Below, one piece after another: positions 36,404-48,500 of a DNA stretch of 64,000 nucleotides (positions are counted from its first letter, which is position 1; the number at the start of each line of letters is the position of its first letter). The position numbers and the translations under genes are program-made. The stretch comes from Mactra quadrangularis. Taxonomy: Eukaryota; Mollusca; Bivalvia; Venerida; Mactridae. The DNA lies in assembly GCA_025267735.1 (NCBI GenBank), contig CM046301.1, positions 15,780,690-15,844,689 on the forward strand, in the 5' to 3' direction. Below the pieces are notes generated by a model. The model saw only the letters and a program-made list of their open reading frames with translations. It was not told the DNA's origin and ran no database searches.

Positions 36404-38402
36404 CTATCGTCCTGCTTGCTTACGTAACATTATGTATATCTTCTCTTTTAACCAATCTTTATTGTGTGGAACATACTGACCAAAATTCTTCTGAAACCTG
36501 TTAAATTGAAAATGAAGATGAAATATGGTTATCATCTGAATTAGTTTTCATGACAAACTTCCAGCAGCACTGGACTATCAGTCAAATATGGTTATCTTCT
36601 GAGTTAGTCTTCATGACTAACTTCCATCAGCACTGGACTATCAGTCAAGCAAATTGGATTTGTTACTTAACCAAAAGAAAGTTTACTTGACCAAATAAAT
36701 ACTAGGGATCCATTTAAGTATAACCTGCATTAACAGCCACCTGCAATAAGCGGTCACCTGCTGTAAGCAGCCAATCTGGCTTCCTCCCAATGAAAATCAC
36801 TCTATTTTGCACCTGTTATAAGCAGCCACCTGCTGTCTGTGGCCAGTGGTCACCCATTTCCTTAAAAATTGATCAATTTACCTGCATTAAGTGGTCACGG
36901 TCAATTAAATTTTAGAATTAACAAAGTGTCACCATCTTTGTATAATGGTTCAGATGTGTGAAACTCCATCTAGTTAAGTCTTTAAACAGTCAAAATTTAT
37001 CAACAGTGTCATCACATAAATTAAGACTTCCAATATACAACTGACATTGTCACTTGTGCCCTTTTTGAAGATCATTTAATAAGAAACTGCATAATTATTT
37101 TTCTTAAATAAGATTGGACAAATCAAATATATAATATATAGCTTATAAATATCTAAATATTTGTTTAAATTTTTTACAAATTTTGATTTAATTAAATTGT
37201 TGTTTTCTTAATTAAGATTATTTTGAATTTAGTATTTACATAAATTTTATGGCTAAAGCCAGTAAAAATAATCACTCACTGCTGCTGGACTAATCAAAGC
37301 ATTTTTATCTTGACCTGGATTAAGTGGTCACCTGCTGTAAGCAGCCAATATTTTCACTTCCCTTCGCTGGCTGCTTAATGCAGATTATACTGTATATCCT
37401 AAATTAAGTCAACAATATGACTAAGAATAATGATTATTTGTTGAATCAGGAAAATGGTAGTAGTTATAAGTTGGTGGACTGTCGGACCACTTACATTCTA
37501 TAAATCACTGGACTGATGGCGATTTCTGCAGACATGATCCACATTCCACTGTTTAAATTCCATGACTGATCTTAATATCACTAGTATATTTGCGATGATA
37601 ATTAAAAAATATAAAAGTCATGTGTGTCTGATTAAGTAAAGTTTAGTGAAAGTCATAGAGCCTATTTTACTTCAAAACAAATTTTCAGTAAACAGTGTTT
37701 CTGTTCATTCAGTAAACAAAATATTTAAAAGTATACTTACACAAGACAGCTCAGATCATTCAGTTGGTCAATAAAATCAAACAATTGACTGATATCATAT
37801 GTTATACTTGGGCATTCTGGATTCTGTCTCTTCAAATGTTCTTCATAAATCTTACAAATACCTGCAAATATAAACAAATATACATTGTAGTCATTTCAAT
37901 ATGGCTTTCTAATTCTTACAAAATATAGACAGTTAACCTTTTTAACAAGTTAATAGCAAAAGCATGATTCTTTTAATTTTCAGCTCAGATAACACTTCAA
38001 AAAGTGATAGATGAAATTTTTGCTTTAAGAGTATCATACCCTGCTTTATCAATCTTAAAAGTCTAAAATGTTAGTGCCTACATCATCTAATTCATTCAAA
38101 CACTTAATCTTAATATAGCTTATCCTGAGCAATATAGTTTGACTCCAAACATAGAACTACACTTAAAATCAAACCCTTAAATACAGAGGGTTTTCAAATT
38201 CAACTAAGTAGTTGGCATATGTGATTGTTCAACTCAATGCAAATTTAAACAAATGGGTAATTAAGTAATCAAGTGAAACAAGCATAATACCAACACTAAA
38301 CAAAAATTAATTACCTTCCAAACACTCGTTAAGGGATTCATAATCACTATATGTTCGTGTATCTGGCCTTTGGTTTGGCTGAACAAGAAGTATTGTGTGA
38401 CT
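36404..38402 (-). CDS. ERH: Second ERH copy, exons 2-4 intact, no first exon found
   Basis: The minus-strand exons are 38315-38402, 37741-37861 and 36404-36497 (stop TAG). Splice sites and phases are identical to the right copy, giving all 100 residues after the initiator Met. Against the right copy, exons 2-3 differ by five bases, all synonymous. Exon 4 changes NLGTY to NFGQY (two residues) and has a few silent differences. The duplicated segment ends near 39012, and the ATG-only exon lies outside it. In the unique 39.0-40.2 kb DNA I found no convincing ATG followed by a good donor. The copy may be spliced from the exon at 49206 as an alternative set of terminal exons, may use an unseen exon, or may be a young unexpressed remnant. 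A false duplication from unmerged haplotypes in the assembly is also possible. Confidence 0.85.
36716..37393. mobile_element. Pogo/Tigger-like non-autonomous element, left arm only
   Basis: The ends AGTATAACCTGCATTAACAG and its approximate inverse TTAATGCAGATTATACTGT bound about 680 bp. The motif CACCTGCTGTAAGCAGCC recurs near both ends. There is no transposase ORF. The CAGTA...AACCT-type terminus is seen in pogo-like families; superfamily assignment is tentative. Located in intron 3 of the left ERH copy. Confidence 0.65.
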
Positions 38403-39012
38403 CTGAAATACAGAAAACAAATCAGTCTCTGTTTAAATAAGCATAAGTGTAGACATAGATAATAAAACAAAAGTAATCTACCAGCATCTATAGCTGAGGC
38501 TCCTTTGGCATTATTCAAGAAGTAGCTTGCTGAGCAGCCCTTCTAATGGGGTTTTTCATCACCTGGTGTCGTAAATCGGCCCTAGGTTACTTTTCTTATT
38601 TTTCTATCTTTACTTTTTGGCAAACCTCCAAAAACTTGACCACTACTTTTCTTACTTTCTTATCTACTTCTCTTTTATCTCTTTTCTCAATTTCTTAGCA
38701 CGCCATCATATACTTGTCAAGTATGACAGCTTGATGTATCAATTTAGACAGACATATTTTTTAGAAGTAATCCACGATACAACGTCAGGTATGGATGTCT
38801 AGAGTAACAGCACTCTGTATCTCTAGACACAGATGCTAGAGTTATGGTATCACATTTCTAGACACTGCCCATTGGCCCCATTATCATGAAATGCTTTACA
38901 ATTGAGAGATGATGATCAAGTCAACACCAAAGGTGACACTGCAGCATACACAGTAAATGGGTGTTTATGTTTTTATATGAAGACATCTCTAGTCTGTGAT
39001 ACTATGACCTAA

Positions 39013-40257
39013 ATTGCCAACTACATATTTGTTGTGCGTTATTTTTACATTTAAGAACATGATTACGATATAGGTTAGTAGTAGTAGATGAATTGATCAT
39101 TTCTTTAATGTGGTTACATGTAAGTGAGAAAGGTTCGATGTGACCGGGTCCTCCAGAAAGTTTTTTTCTGCCGTTGTATATGTGTGTATATTCTGTTCTC
39201 TAACATTTTGATCCTTAATTTGGACTTATTTTTTACTGAAATTGCACAACCTTTTTATCAGTTTTTATTAATTAAAACTAACATACACGCTGTATATGCG
39301 CTAATTAATTTTTTAGCGAGACCTTATTTACTCGTTTCATCATTTATTTTTAATCATACCATGACATTTTATAATATGTGCCTGTCTACAAGTTGCAGTC
39401 AATTGTTAAGCTATTGTCTTACACCAAAGCTGACGAATATCTATATTTATCAATAGAGAATACAGAACAACTGTAATATTTAGGTACAGGGATTATCAAA
39501 CAGATACTGAGTATATAAATCAGCCAGGTTAATGCATGCAACATTAACAGTTGAATAATCAAAGCGCTGAAGGCACTGAATTTGTTCGGGTTTAAAAGGT
39601 AAAATGAGATTTCCGGCTCCAACTACGTTTGTACACAAAGGACAGTTCAGTGATAGGTAGAACATCATTGCTACGGTTCAAATCACTTAAAAAAATCGAC
39701 CTATAAATACAGCAGGTAAACCGGTCAGGCGAACACACTTTTGATTTGTGTTTAATCACAACAAGTTAAGGGGCCATTCATAGAACAATGCAATAATTAA
39801 CTCTTTTAAGTTATCATTTTTTATGCACATTTATTCTACTGCATCAGTATGTAAAATAAATGAAGTCCACTATTCAGACATCATTCAAAGTCATCAACTA
39901 CATTCTTTAAACTTTTCCTATAGAACCATTCTATTACATAAGCTGATGTAACATCTCTACTGAAAACTGGTACTAACGACAAGTCATTACTGAATACATG
40001 TAGTTGATACCATTCTATTACATAATACGACGTAAAGATCTTTACTGAGATGCTTAACTCACAAGCTATTATACATACGCTTCAGTATGACCGATTAACA
40101 AGTGTATTTCAGGAATTATTGCGCCTGTCATAGCAGACGATCATTTTGAATTACTCTATACTTATATACTGATGGACTACTTCTGGATTCGGCACATTTT
40201 CAAAATCGGAGAGGGTCTGAAATACGGTAGATATATTTGTTCAGGACTGACGTCCCG
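39013..40257. other. Unique DNA between the two duplication arms
   Basis: 1.2 kb of AT-rich sequence. It includes a partial copy (39438-39557, minus orientation) of the inverted-repeat family also seen at 9134 and 55450. A stretch is bounded by TTTGTTCGGG (39581) and its inverse CCCGAACAAA (40254-40263). Several short ORFs overlap here on both strands, none resembling a known protein. No ERH first exon was recognised. Confidence 0.5.
39438..39557. mobile_element. Partial MITE of the 9134 family between the ERH copies
   Basis: Matches the 33820 copy over about 100 bp (TATTTATCAATAGAGAATAC, CAGGGATTATCAAACAGATA) and ends in CAGTTGAATA like the complete members. Confidence 0.65.
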
Positions 40258-41111
40258 AACAAATAAAAATTAACAATACCTATGCAACAAATTGAACAAC
40301 CTCCAATTTCCAACTTTGACCAACTTGTTTATGTTTCATCACATTTTAATCAGACAATACAGCCTTTGTTCCTAACAACCCACATAAATAAAAACACAAA
40401 ATACGATAGAAATAAACATTCTTAATACAATTACACAGTACTGACAGAGATTGTTTTCGATGATGTTGAGTAAATTTACATAAATGTTTATGAATGATTA
40501 CAAATGAAATGTCACATAATTTATAATCAAATATCTAACCAGCACAAGTACACTGTTCTCTACAAGTAGTGGTCACTAACATCTTACACTACATTAGAGC
40601 TAATTTTATGTATTTATACATATATAAGAATATAATTATTGTTTACATTTTGAGGTAATAAATTTCATAGAATTTTAATCTTAAGTTAAGACTTAACTCC
40701 ATTATTTATCAATAATTAGGATACCATGTTAAGTGTAAATCTCATTTGCATGGGTGAAAGTTTAATGTTTTGAAAATACTGAAAAACCTACTTCCAAAAT
40801 TCTAAAATAGACAGTTTTCATATAAATTACGTAAGAGTAATTTATTCTCAAACTACTGAAAACTTTCATCCATACAAATTAAGTTTACCATACATTACAG
40901 CCCCAACTTATAAAGATTCACTGGATGAAAAGTTTCATGAATTGATGGCAAAAAATGCTAAATATTTATACTTAAAGAGTAAATTATGTTTTCCAAAGTA
41001 AGTTTTGGAAATAGCACATGGGGTACAGGGTAAGATATTAATGTTTTGCTATACTGAGTTATCTATCCATAACCTTGATATTCATAAAACCAAAATCACA
41101 AATATATGTTT

Positions 41112-41187
41112 CAAGGGTTGCCGGCAAGACTGTAGTAAGTGCATTGCATTAAACAGTGAGTTACTTCGGTCTTGCAGGCAACCCTTG
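41112..41187. mobile_element. 76-bp MITE with 19-bp inverted ends
   Basis: CAAGGGTTGCCGGCAAGAC opens the element, and its near-perfect inverse (GTCTTGCAGGCAACCCTTG) closes it. The left arm has the uninterrupted AT-rich site near 35068. Confidence 0.82.
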
Positions 41188-42552
41188 ATTTATTTAACAA
41201 AAAATATCACATACCCGGTAACCAATAAAAACCCAAAATTATAAATTTACTATCAATTTTACGCTTACAGAGAGTCCATAGCATTGAAAGAGGAACAGCT
41301 AATACCAGCTTAATAAATACACAAATAAATCGAACACTAAACAAATGAAATGATGAGTACAACGCCAAGTAAAAGTTTAATTCAGCAGAAATATATGCAA
41401 ATCAAAGCAAAGTACAATCATCACACATTCTACCCAGTGTGTAACACATGATCAGTACATGATAACTTAAAATATATAAGAAATCAAGAAATTACAAAAT
41501 ATGACATAATTTCAAAACAAAAAGTAACTAAACTACAAAACCTTAGCAAATATATACCATACTATCTAACCTTTGACAAGAAACATGGGGAACAATTGAC
41601 AAAAACAGTGTCAACAACATTCAACATTTTAAGTAAAGATATTGACAGCAATGAATAAACATACGCTGTTTAAACCAGGAAATTCCAGCCAATTAAATTT
41701 TCAGCATAATTTGACCATATTACATATATTAAATACTTAACCACGAAAATTTCAAAAACACAATTACTAACAAGGCTCGACATTAATCTTTAAAGTAGGT
41801 TGCCCAACTGGACATAGAGCTATATATTTTACTTGCCTGAACCATAAATTTACTAGCAGTGACAAGTTGCCCAGCCCCAAAAAATGGTTGTCAGGGGAAA
41901 TCAGACGACGTTTGAAGTCAAGCCCAGCAATTACAAGCTAAAAGTTTTAATATTGGCACATCAGCCCAACTTAAAAACATTCAGTACAGAGAAAGTTATC
42001 ATGCTCGAAGGTCACATAGTATGGTATCCTCAAAGAAGTAATTTACCAACTTAAATCAGATATCTTTACATTCATGGTTCTACATCAAACTTTCACTCAT
42101 TCCTTGAGTGGAAAGTTCAATAACTTAGAAAAATACCATTTACACACAATCATTGCATTTATATATAATTATAAACAATCACTGGACAAAATTAGACAGT
42201 TTAGACATTGTGTTACAATTACTACAGTTTGTCAAAAAGTGCTTCTTTTTGGAACTGTCAATGAATTAGGTCCATTATCTTGAAGCTGACAAGTTTTTAG
42301 TATCAACCCATTCAATGTACTTCAGTCTGAGATTTTGTATACGAAATCTATTTATACAGATTTCAAAAATATGCACAACTTATACTAGATAAAAACTTTT
42401 CCAATCATTTTGAACTATCTTAGTTAATGCACACTATACAAGAATTGTTGCAAGTTCTATGTCTATTCTTTTTTAACAAATCAAAGATAAAAGATCATAT
42501 CCAAATGATTGATGTGAACTCATTAAGGTAGCTGACTGTATCTTCCTCGGTA

Positions 42553-45500
42553 TTATCGTCCTGCTTGCTTACGTAACATTATGTATATCTTCTCTTTTAA
42601 CCAATCTTTATTATGTGGAACATATGTACCAAGATTTTTCTGAAACCTGTAAAATTGAAAACAAAGATGAAATATGGTTATCATCTGAGTTAGTCATTAT
42701 GACAAACTTCCATCAGCACTGGACTATCTGTCAAATATGGATATCATCTGAAATAGTCTTCATGACAAACTTCCAGCAGCACTGGACTATCAGTCAAGCA
42801 AATTGAATTTTTTACTTAACCAAAAGAAAGTTTACTTAACCAAATAAATTCCAATAATGTGTTGAAATAAGCAGTCTATTTAATGATTAGGATCAAGAAA
42901 TGTAAGTGGAAACCACATTAAAGCCGGATTTAAAAACTTTAACAAAAAAAATACAAAGGGAAATAATCCATAATAAAGGCAGGTAGAGTTGTGGTTACTT
43001 TCTAATTCTGTTCATCACATGGCATGTTATCATTTACTTCAAAACAAATTTTCAATACACGGCATTTCTGTTCATTCAGTAAACAAAATATTTAAAAGTA
43101 TACTTACACAAGACAGCTTAGATCATTCAGTTGGTCAATAAAATCAAATAATTGACTGATATCATATGTTATACTTGGACATTCTGGATTCTGTCTCTTC
43201 AAATGTTCTTCATAAATCTTACAAATACCTGCAAATATAAACAAATATACCTTGTAGTTATTTCAATATTGTGTAACCTGATAAAAATCCATGGTCCGAA
43301 CTAGCATTCGAACCCACAACCTCTCGAGTCGTAAGTGGACACTCTACCACGTCGCCATAAAAGCTGGCTTTAAGGCAAGGTAGTACAAGTGCCGTAATAT
43401 ACCTCTACTACACAAACCCCCTCGATAACAGAATTCTTCCTGGAATTCTTGGAGCTTGAATGTCTGTGGGACAATCTAAGAATGCAATGACACAATTCCT
43501 AGCAAGTTATTTACGTTGGGCGCAATATGTAACCCGATAAAAATCCATGGTCTGAACTAGGATTTGAACCCACGACCTCTCAAGTCGTAAGCCGACACTC
43601 TACCAGGTCAACATAAAAGCTAGCTTTAAGGCAAGGTAGTACAAGTGCGGTAATATACCTCTACTACAATTGCTTTCTAGTTCTCCAAAAATATAGACAG
43701 TTAACTTTTCCTAAAGTTGATAGCAAAAGCATATAACAGTTAAATTTTTAATTTAGCTTAGATAACACTTAAGAAATAACTTACAGTTGTCTATATTTTG
43801 TTGTTTAATAAAATATAGGACCGAGTTGTGATGCGCGTATGATTAAATCACGAGTGCTTTAGCACGAGTGATTTAATAAGCGCATCAAACGAGTGCCTAT
43901 ATTTTATTAGACAACAAAATATAGACAACTGTAAGTTATTTCGATTCTAACATCGTAAAATACATCCGTAGAAAAGATATATTTATAGAACTATTTTTAA
44001 CTGTCAGAAATGTCGTGCTGTTGAAATCCACCCCAGTGCAAAGGCCGAAAATAGCATTTATTTACACAATTCTCACAGATAGGTGTTTCTTATTCCGAAC
44101 AAGAAATATTAAAATCTTAATTATAGAATAGAAACCAAATTGTAAAAGCCAACCCTTATAAACTTGGCCGCCATTTTCGGCTTTGGGCATTTAACGTGGG
44201 GAGTAAAATTTCAACAGCCGTCACGAGCTATATTTTGTTGAATAATAAAGCATAGATGACGTCACATTAAATAAAGAGTGAAAACGCACGTGCCTATGTT
44301 AGAATTCAAAATAATGATCGATGAAATGTTAGCTGTTATATGATACCCTGCTTTATTAATCTTAAAAGTCTACAATGTTAGTGAATGCAATCTATACAGC
44401 ATTCAAACACTTAATTTAATATAGCTTATCCTGACATATATGACTTCAAACATAGAACTATACTTAAAATCAAACCCTTAACTACGGAAGGTTTTCAAAT
44501 TCAACTCTAGTTAGGTAGTTGGCAAATGTAATTGTTCAACTCAATGCAAACTTAAACAAAAGGGTATTTAAGTAATCAAGTGAAACGAGCATCCTACCAA
44601 CACTGTAAACAAAAATTAATTACCTTCTAAACACTCGTTAAGGGATTCATAATCACTGTATGTTCGTGTATCTGGCCTTTGGTTTGGCTGAACAAGAAGT
44701 ATTGTGTGACTCTGAAATACAGAAAACAAATCAGTTTCTGTTTAAATAAGCATAAGTGTAGACATGGATAATAAAACAAAAGTAATCTAGAGAAATATCA
44801 ATTTTTCAATTAAACATGGGTCCCTTATCTAACTTGATTACAGACTTCTTGCTATGCCTTTTTCAAGCCATCTGTTAAGACCCTATATTACAGAAAAATG
44901 TCTAAATGATAAAAAGGTTACATACTATGTAACATAGGGTCTTATTTTTGGAACCAGCTTCCAGCATCTATTGCTGAGGCTCCTTTTTTGGCATTATTCA
45001 AGAAGTAGCTAGCTGAGCAGCCCTTCTAATGGGGTTTTTCATCACCTAGTGTCGTAAATCGGCCCTATGTTACTTTTCTTATTTTTCTACCTTGACATTT
45101 TGGCAAACCTCCAAAAACTTGACCACTACTTTTCTTACTTTTCTATCTACTTCTCTTTTATCTCTTTTTTCATTTTCTTAGCACGCCATCATATACTTGT
45201 CAAGTATGACAGCTTGATGTATCAATTTAGACAGATAGATTTTTAGTTGTAATCCACGATACAATGTATGGTATGGTTGTCTAGAGTAACAGCACTCTGT
45301 ATCTCTAGACTCAGATGCTAGAGTTATGGTATCACATTTCTAGACACTGCCATTTGGCCCCATTATCATGAAATTTAACACAAATGTAAGTAACACTTGT
45401 ATAAAGAACACATAACAACTTCAGAATATTTTTTGTATGTATTGTACTCACATCCAAACTGAACACAAATAGTTGAGGTTACAAACACATATTTTAATTA

Positions 45501-48500
45501 CTTTTCACAATAACATCGCCTGCGTGCATTTCGGTGGATAGTTTTGCTGTGTACACAGCATCATCATCTTCATAAACTATGTTGAACCAGTCCGGGAAAC
45601 CAGGTACCTGGAATATACATAAATGGAATATAGGTATTGCCTTTAAATTTTAATAATTATCTCTAAAGAAACTTCTTGCTTATCTATGTAGCCCAAATGT
45701 GGTGAATATATAACCAAAAATATAATAGCCTTTCATTCAGCCTTTTGCTAAAATACTGTGAACATATTGTAATATAACTATGTGATAAATTATGCTGAAG
45801 AACAGAAGAGTGCTTATTCAATCATGAATATAAATATGAACTTTTTATTGTATTGCTAATAATGATGTTAGTGATAGAGATTATAGACATTTATTAATTC
45901 AAAAGTTAAACATACATATTATATTCTTTAATAAAGGTTTTAATATTAGTTCACTTTGTTCAGTCTGTTGAACCAGTAACAGTGACAACAGAAATAAAAA
46001 AGAAGGAATCAATTTAATCCATGGAAATCACTAGTACCTGTGATATCACTTTTCCAGTGTACCATTTAAATGTCTCTGAATTATCATCATCTTTAAACTT
46101 GTGTTGTATTGTTTTGGAAACAAGCCAATGGGGTTGATCAAGCGGTGGAGAGTTGAGTGACATATTTACTAATTGGTTTAACATTTTGCTTAAGTTCATT
46201 TGATAAAAGATTCTGTTTTTTTCCATTTACAATTTTACTGAAGGAGTAAATATTACTATTTGGTCCTGTTTGTTTAAAAACATTCTACCTAAATCTTAAT
46301 TGTACTTTCAAGGCTTCAACTTTTTCTTTCTCTGTCTGTATCTTACCCAGCTCTTCTTCAACCTGATCTGCGTTCTGTCACAACCCATAGTAACTCATGT
46401 CTATAGTCTCTTGCTCTAACTTCAAAATTCTTCTTTTTTCTTGTTCTTCTTTCTTTCTGAAGTCTTCTTCTTGTTTTTCAATTCTTTTTCTCATGATTTC
46501 ATCTGATCTTTTCTTGAACCTTTCTCTTTCTCTTTTTACTTCTGCTCTACTGTTTTTGATGATTTCTTCTTTATTAGGTTACTCATTAAGCCATTCACTA
46601 GTTTTATTCAAACTAAAAGATATTTGGGCCTCAAGAGCCATAGTGGAAATGTTAGGCTTTGTTTTTAGTATATGATCAACATAACTAAAAACACGTTCAG
46701 GGAATTTATTATGTTTGTCTACACTTTTGGTCTGTGAAGAGTCAATGTTTTCATGTATGCCGCCTGGAAGATGATCCTTGTATTGATGCCTAATCAATAT
46801 ACCTATGGCTGGAACACAACAGCTAAAATTATTTTTACTTGGTCATCATGGACTGATGGAGAAACTAATTTATGGTAAATGATATCTTTTTTAATAGGAA
46901 CATCTTGAAATAATATTTGATCCCCTTTCATAAAACATTCGAGATCATCCACTGACTCATTTAAAAATACAACTACAAGTAATCTAGCATAATGGTGGTT
47001 CATGTCAGATATTGAAATGTCCTTATCTATCTATCTATCTCGTTATACTGTCAACCACTCAATTGAGGGTTATAGACAGGGTTGCGCGCCAGGATGTTAG
47101 TAAAGATAAAAGAATACCAATATATACAGACCCAGCTTAGTACTGGGGAAGTAAAAGATGGTGCAAGGGGTTAGGTATGTTAGTATATTGTGCAGAGAGT
47201 GCAGAGAAGAAGTGAAAGAATGTTTAAAAGAGAAATGATCCATGATCACGACATTGCAAATACACCTACATTTAAGAAGGAAAATATTGATGAGTTTACT
47301 CGTAAAATCTTTACAAAAACAAATAGAATGAAAAAATTAAAAAGGAGTAAAATACTAAAGTAAATTAAAAACAATGAATAAGGCTTTAGTATATGGTGTT
47401 TGAAACTCCCTCACGGAACTGGTCCAGTGTAGGCAAGGTAACTATGCTGTATGGAAGATTGTTCCAAAGTTGGATAGTATGAGGAAAGAAGGAATATTTC
47501 AGGTAGTCTGATGATGCGTGAACTAACCTGTAACTAAGAGGATGAGAATATCTAGTGGGTCTAATAGGTCTTTGGATATATGAAGGAAAATTTATAGCAA
47601 CTAAATTATGATGAATTCTGTAGAACATACACAGTCTGGTGTCATAGCGACGATGCTCTAGTGATCTCCAATTTAGATTGTTGAGAATTGTTGTTACGCT
47701 GGAGTATGGGGAGTAGTCCGACTTAACCCATCTGGCAGCTCTGCGCTGGACCATTTCAATTTTGCTGATATTGGATTTGGTGTATGGGCACCAGACAGAT
47801 GAAGCATATTCAACCTGTGGCCTAACCAGGGTTTTGTAGGCCAGTTCCTTAACCTTTTCATTGGTATTTGTGAGGTTTCTCCTCACAAAACCAAGGCTTC
47901 TGTTCGCATTTGTTGTGATACAGGAGATATGATGATTAAAAGACAAGTTAGAAGAGAGATTTAGTCCAAGATATTTAGCTGAGGAAACAGATTCAAGGGT
48001 TTGGCCATGAAGGATGTAATTATGTCTAAAAGGGTTTTTATTTCTGGTGATATGAAGAACTTGACATTTAGAAGGATTGAATTCCATATCCCATTCTTTT
48101 TCCCATTTTTCCATCTGGGTTAGATCATTTTGTAACGAAAGAGAGTCTGATGGTGAATTAATTGTGAGGTATACAGCAGTATCATCTGCAAAGAGCCTGA
48201 TTATTTTCCATAACACTCCACAAGGGGGTTGTTATAAGTTTTGATATGAGACCAAGTGCTTTACATCCACTAATAAAAAAATCTGTTTTTAGATCAAACA
48301 AAACACTTTCTAAAGTGCAGATATTTATTCCAAATTTTCAGATAAGTAAGATAATTAATTTTGCTTCAAATATGAATAAAAATGCAACGTTCAACTCACC
48401 TTGAAATAAGAATAAATCGCCGATGTTTCATCTTTGTAAACACATTGAATCAGAAGGCGCGTTTAAAAATCCGTAACCCGTTTCAGTCGCTATTTACAAT

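Larger units (their letters stand above)
33925..39012. repeat. Segmental duplication, left arm (about 5.1 kb)
   Basis: Starts at ATAAAAATTAACAATACC and ends at GATACTATGACCT. It matches 40258-48615 almost base for base outside indels. It contains ERH exons 2-4 and about 2.4 kb of 3' flank. Compared with the right arm it has gained a SINE (34405-34700) and an inverted-repeat element (36716-37393). It lacks the right-arm elements at 41112, 43273-44320 and 44790-44962, and the block of about 45375-48495. The 3' flank is AT-rich and shows no other gene. Confidence 0.9.

Noticed and set aside
39357..39362. Possible private first exon for the left ERH copy (minus strand ATG followed by GTATGA)
   Set aside because: The donor is weak and the surrounding sequence has no leader-like or conserved character. 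Such ATG-GT pairs are common in AT-rich DNA.
46397..46675. Plus-strand 92-codon ORF rich in Ser, Phe and Leu
   Set aside because: It is the antisense shadow of the Lys/Glu-rich coiled-coil part of the minus-strand dead gene.
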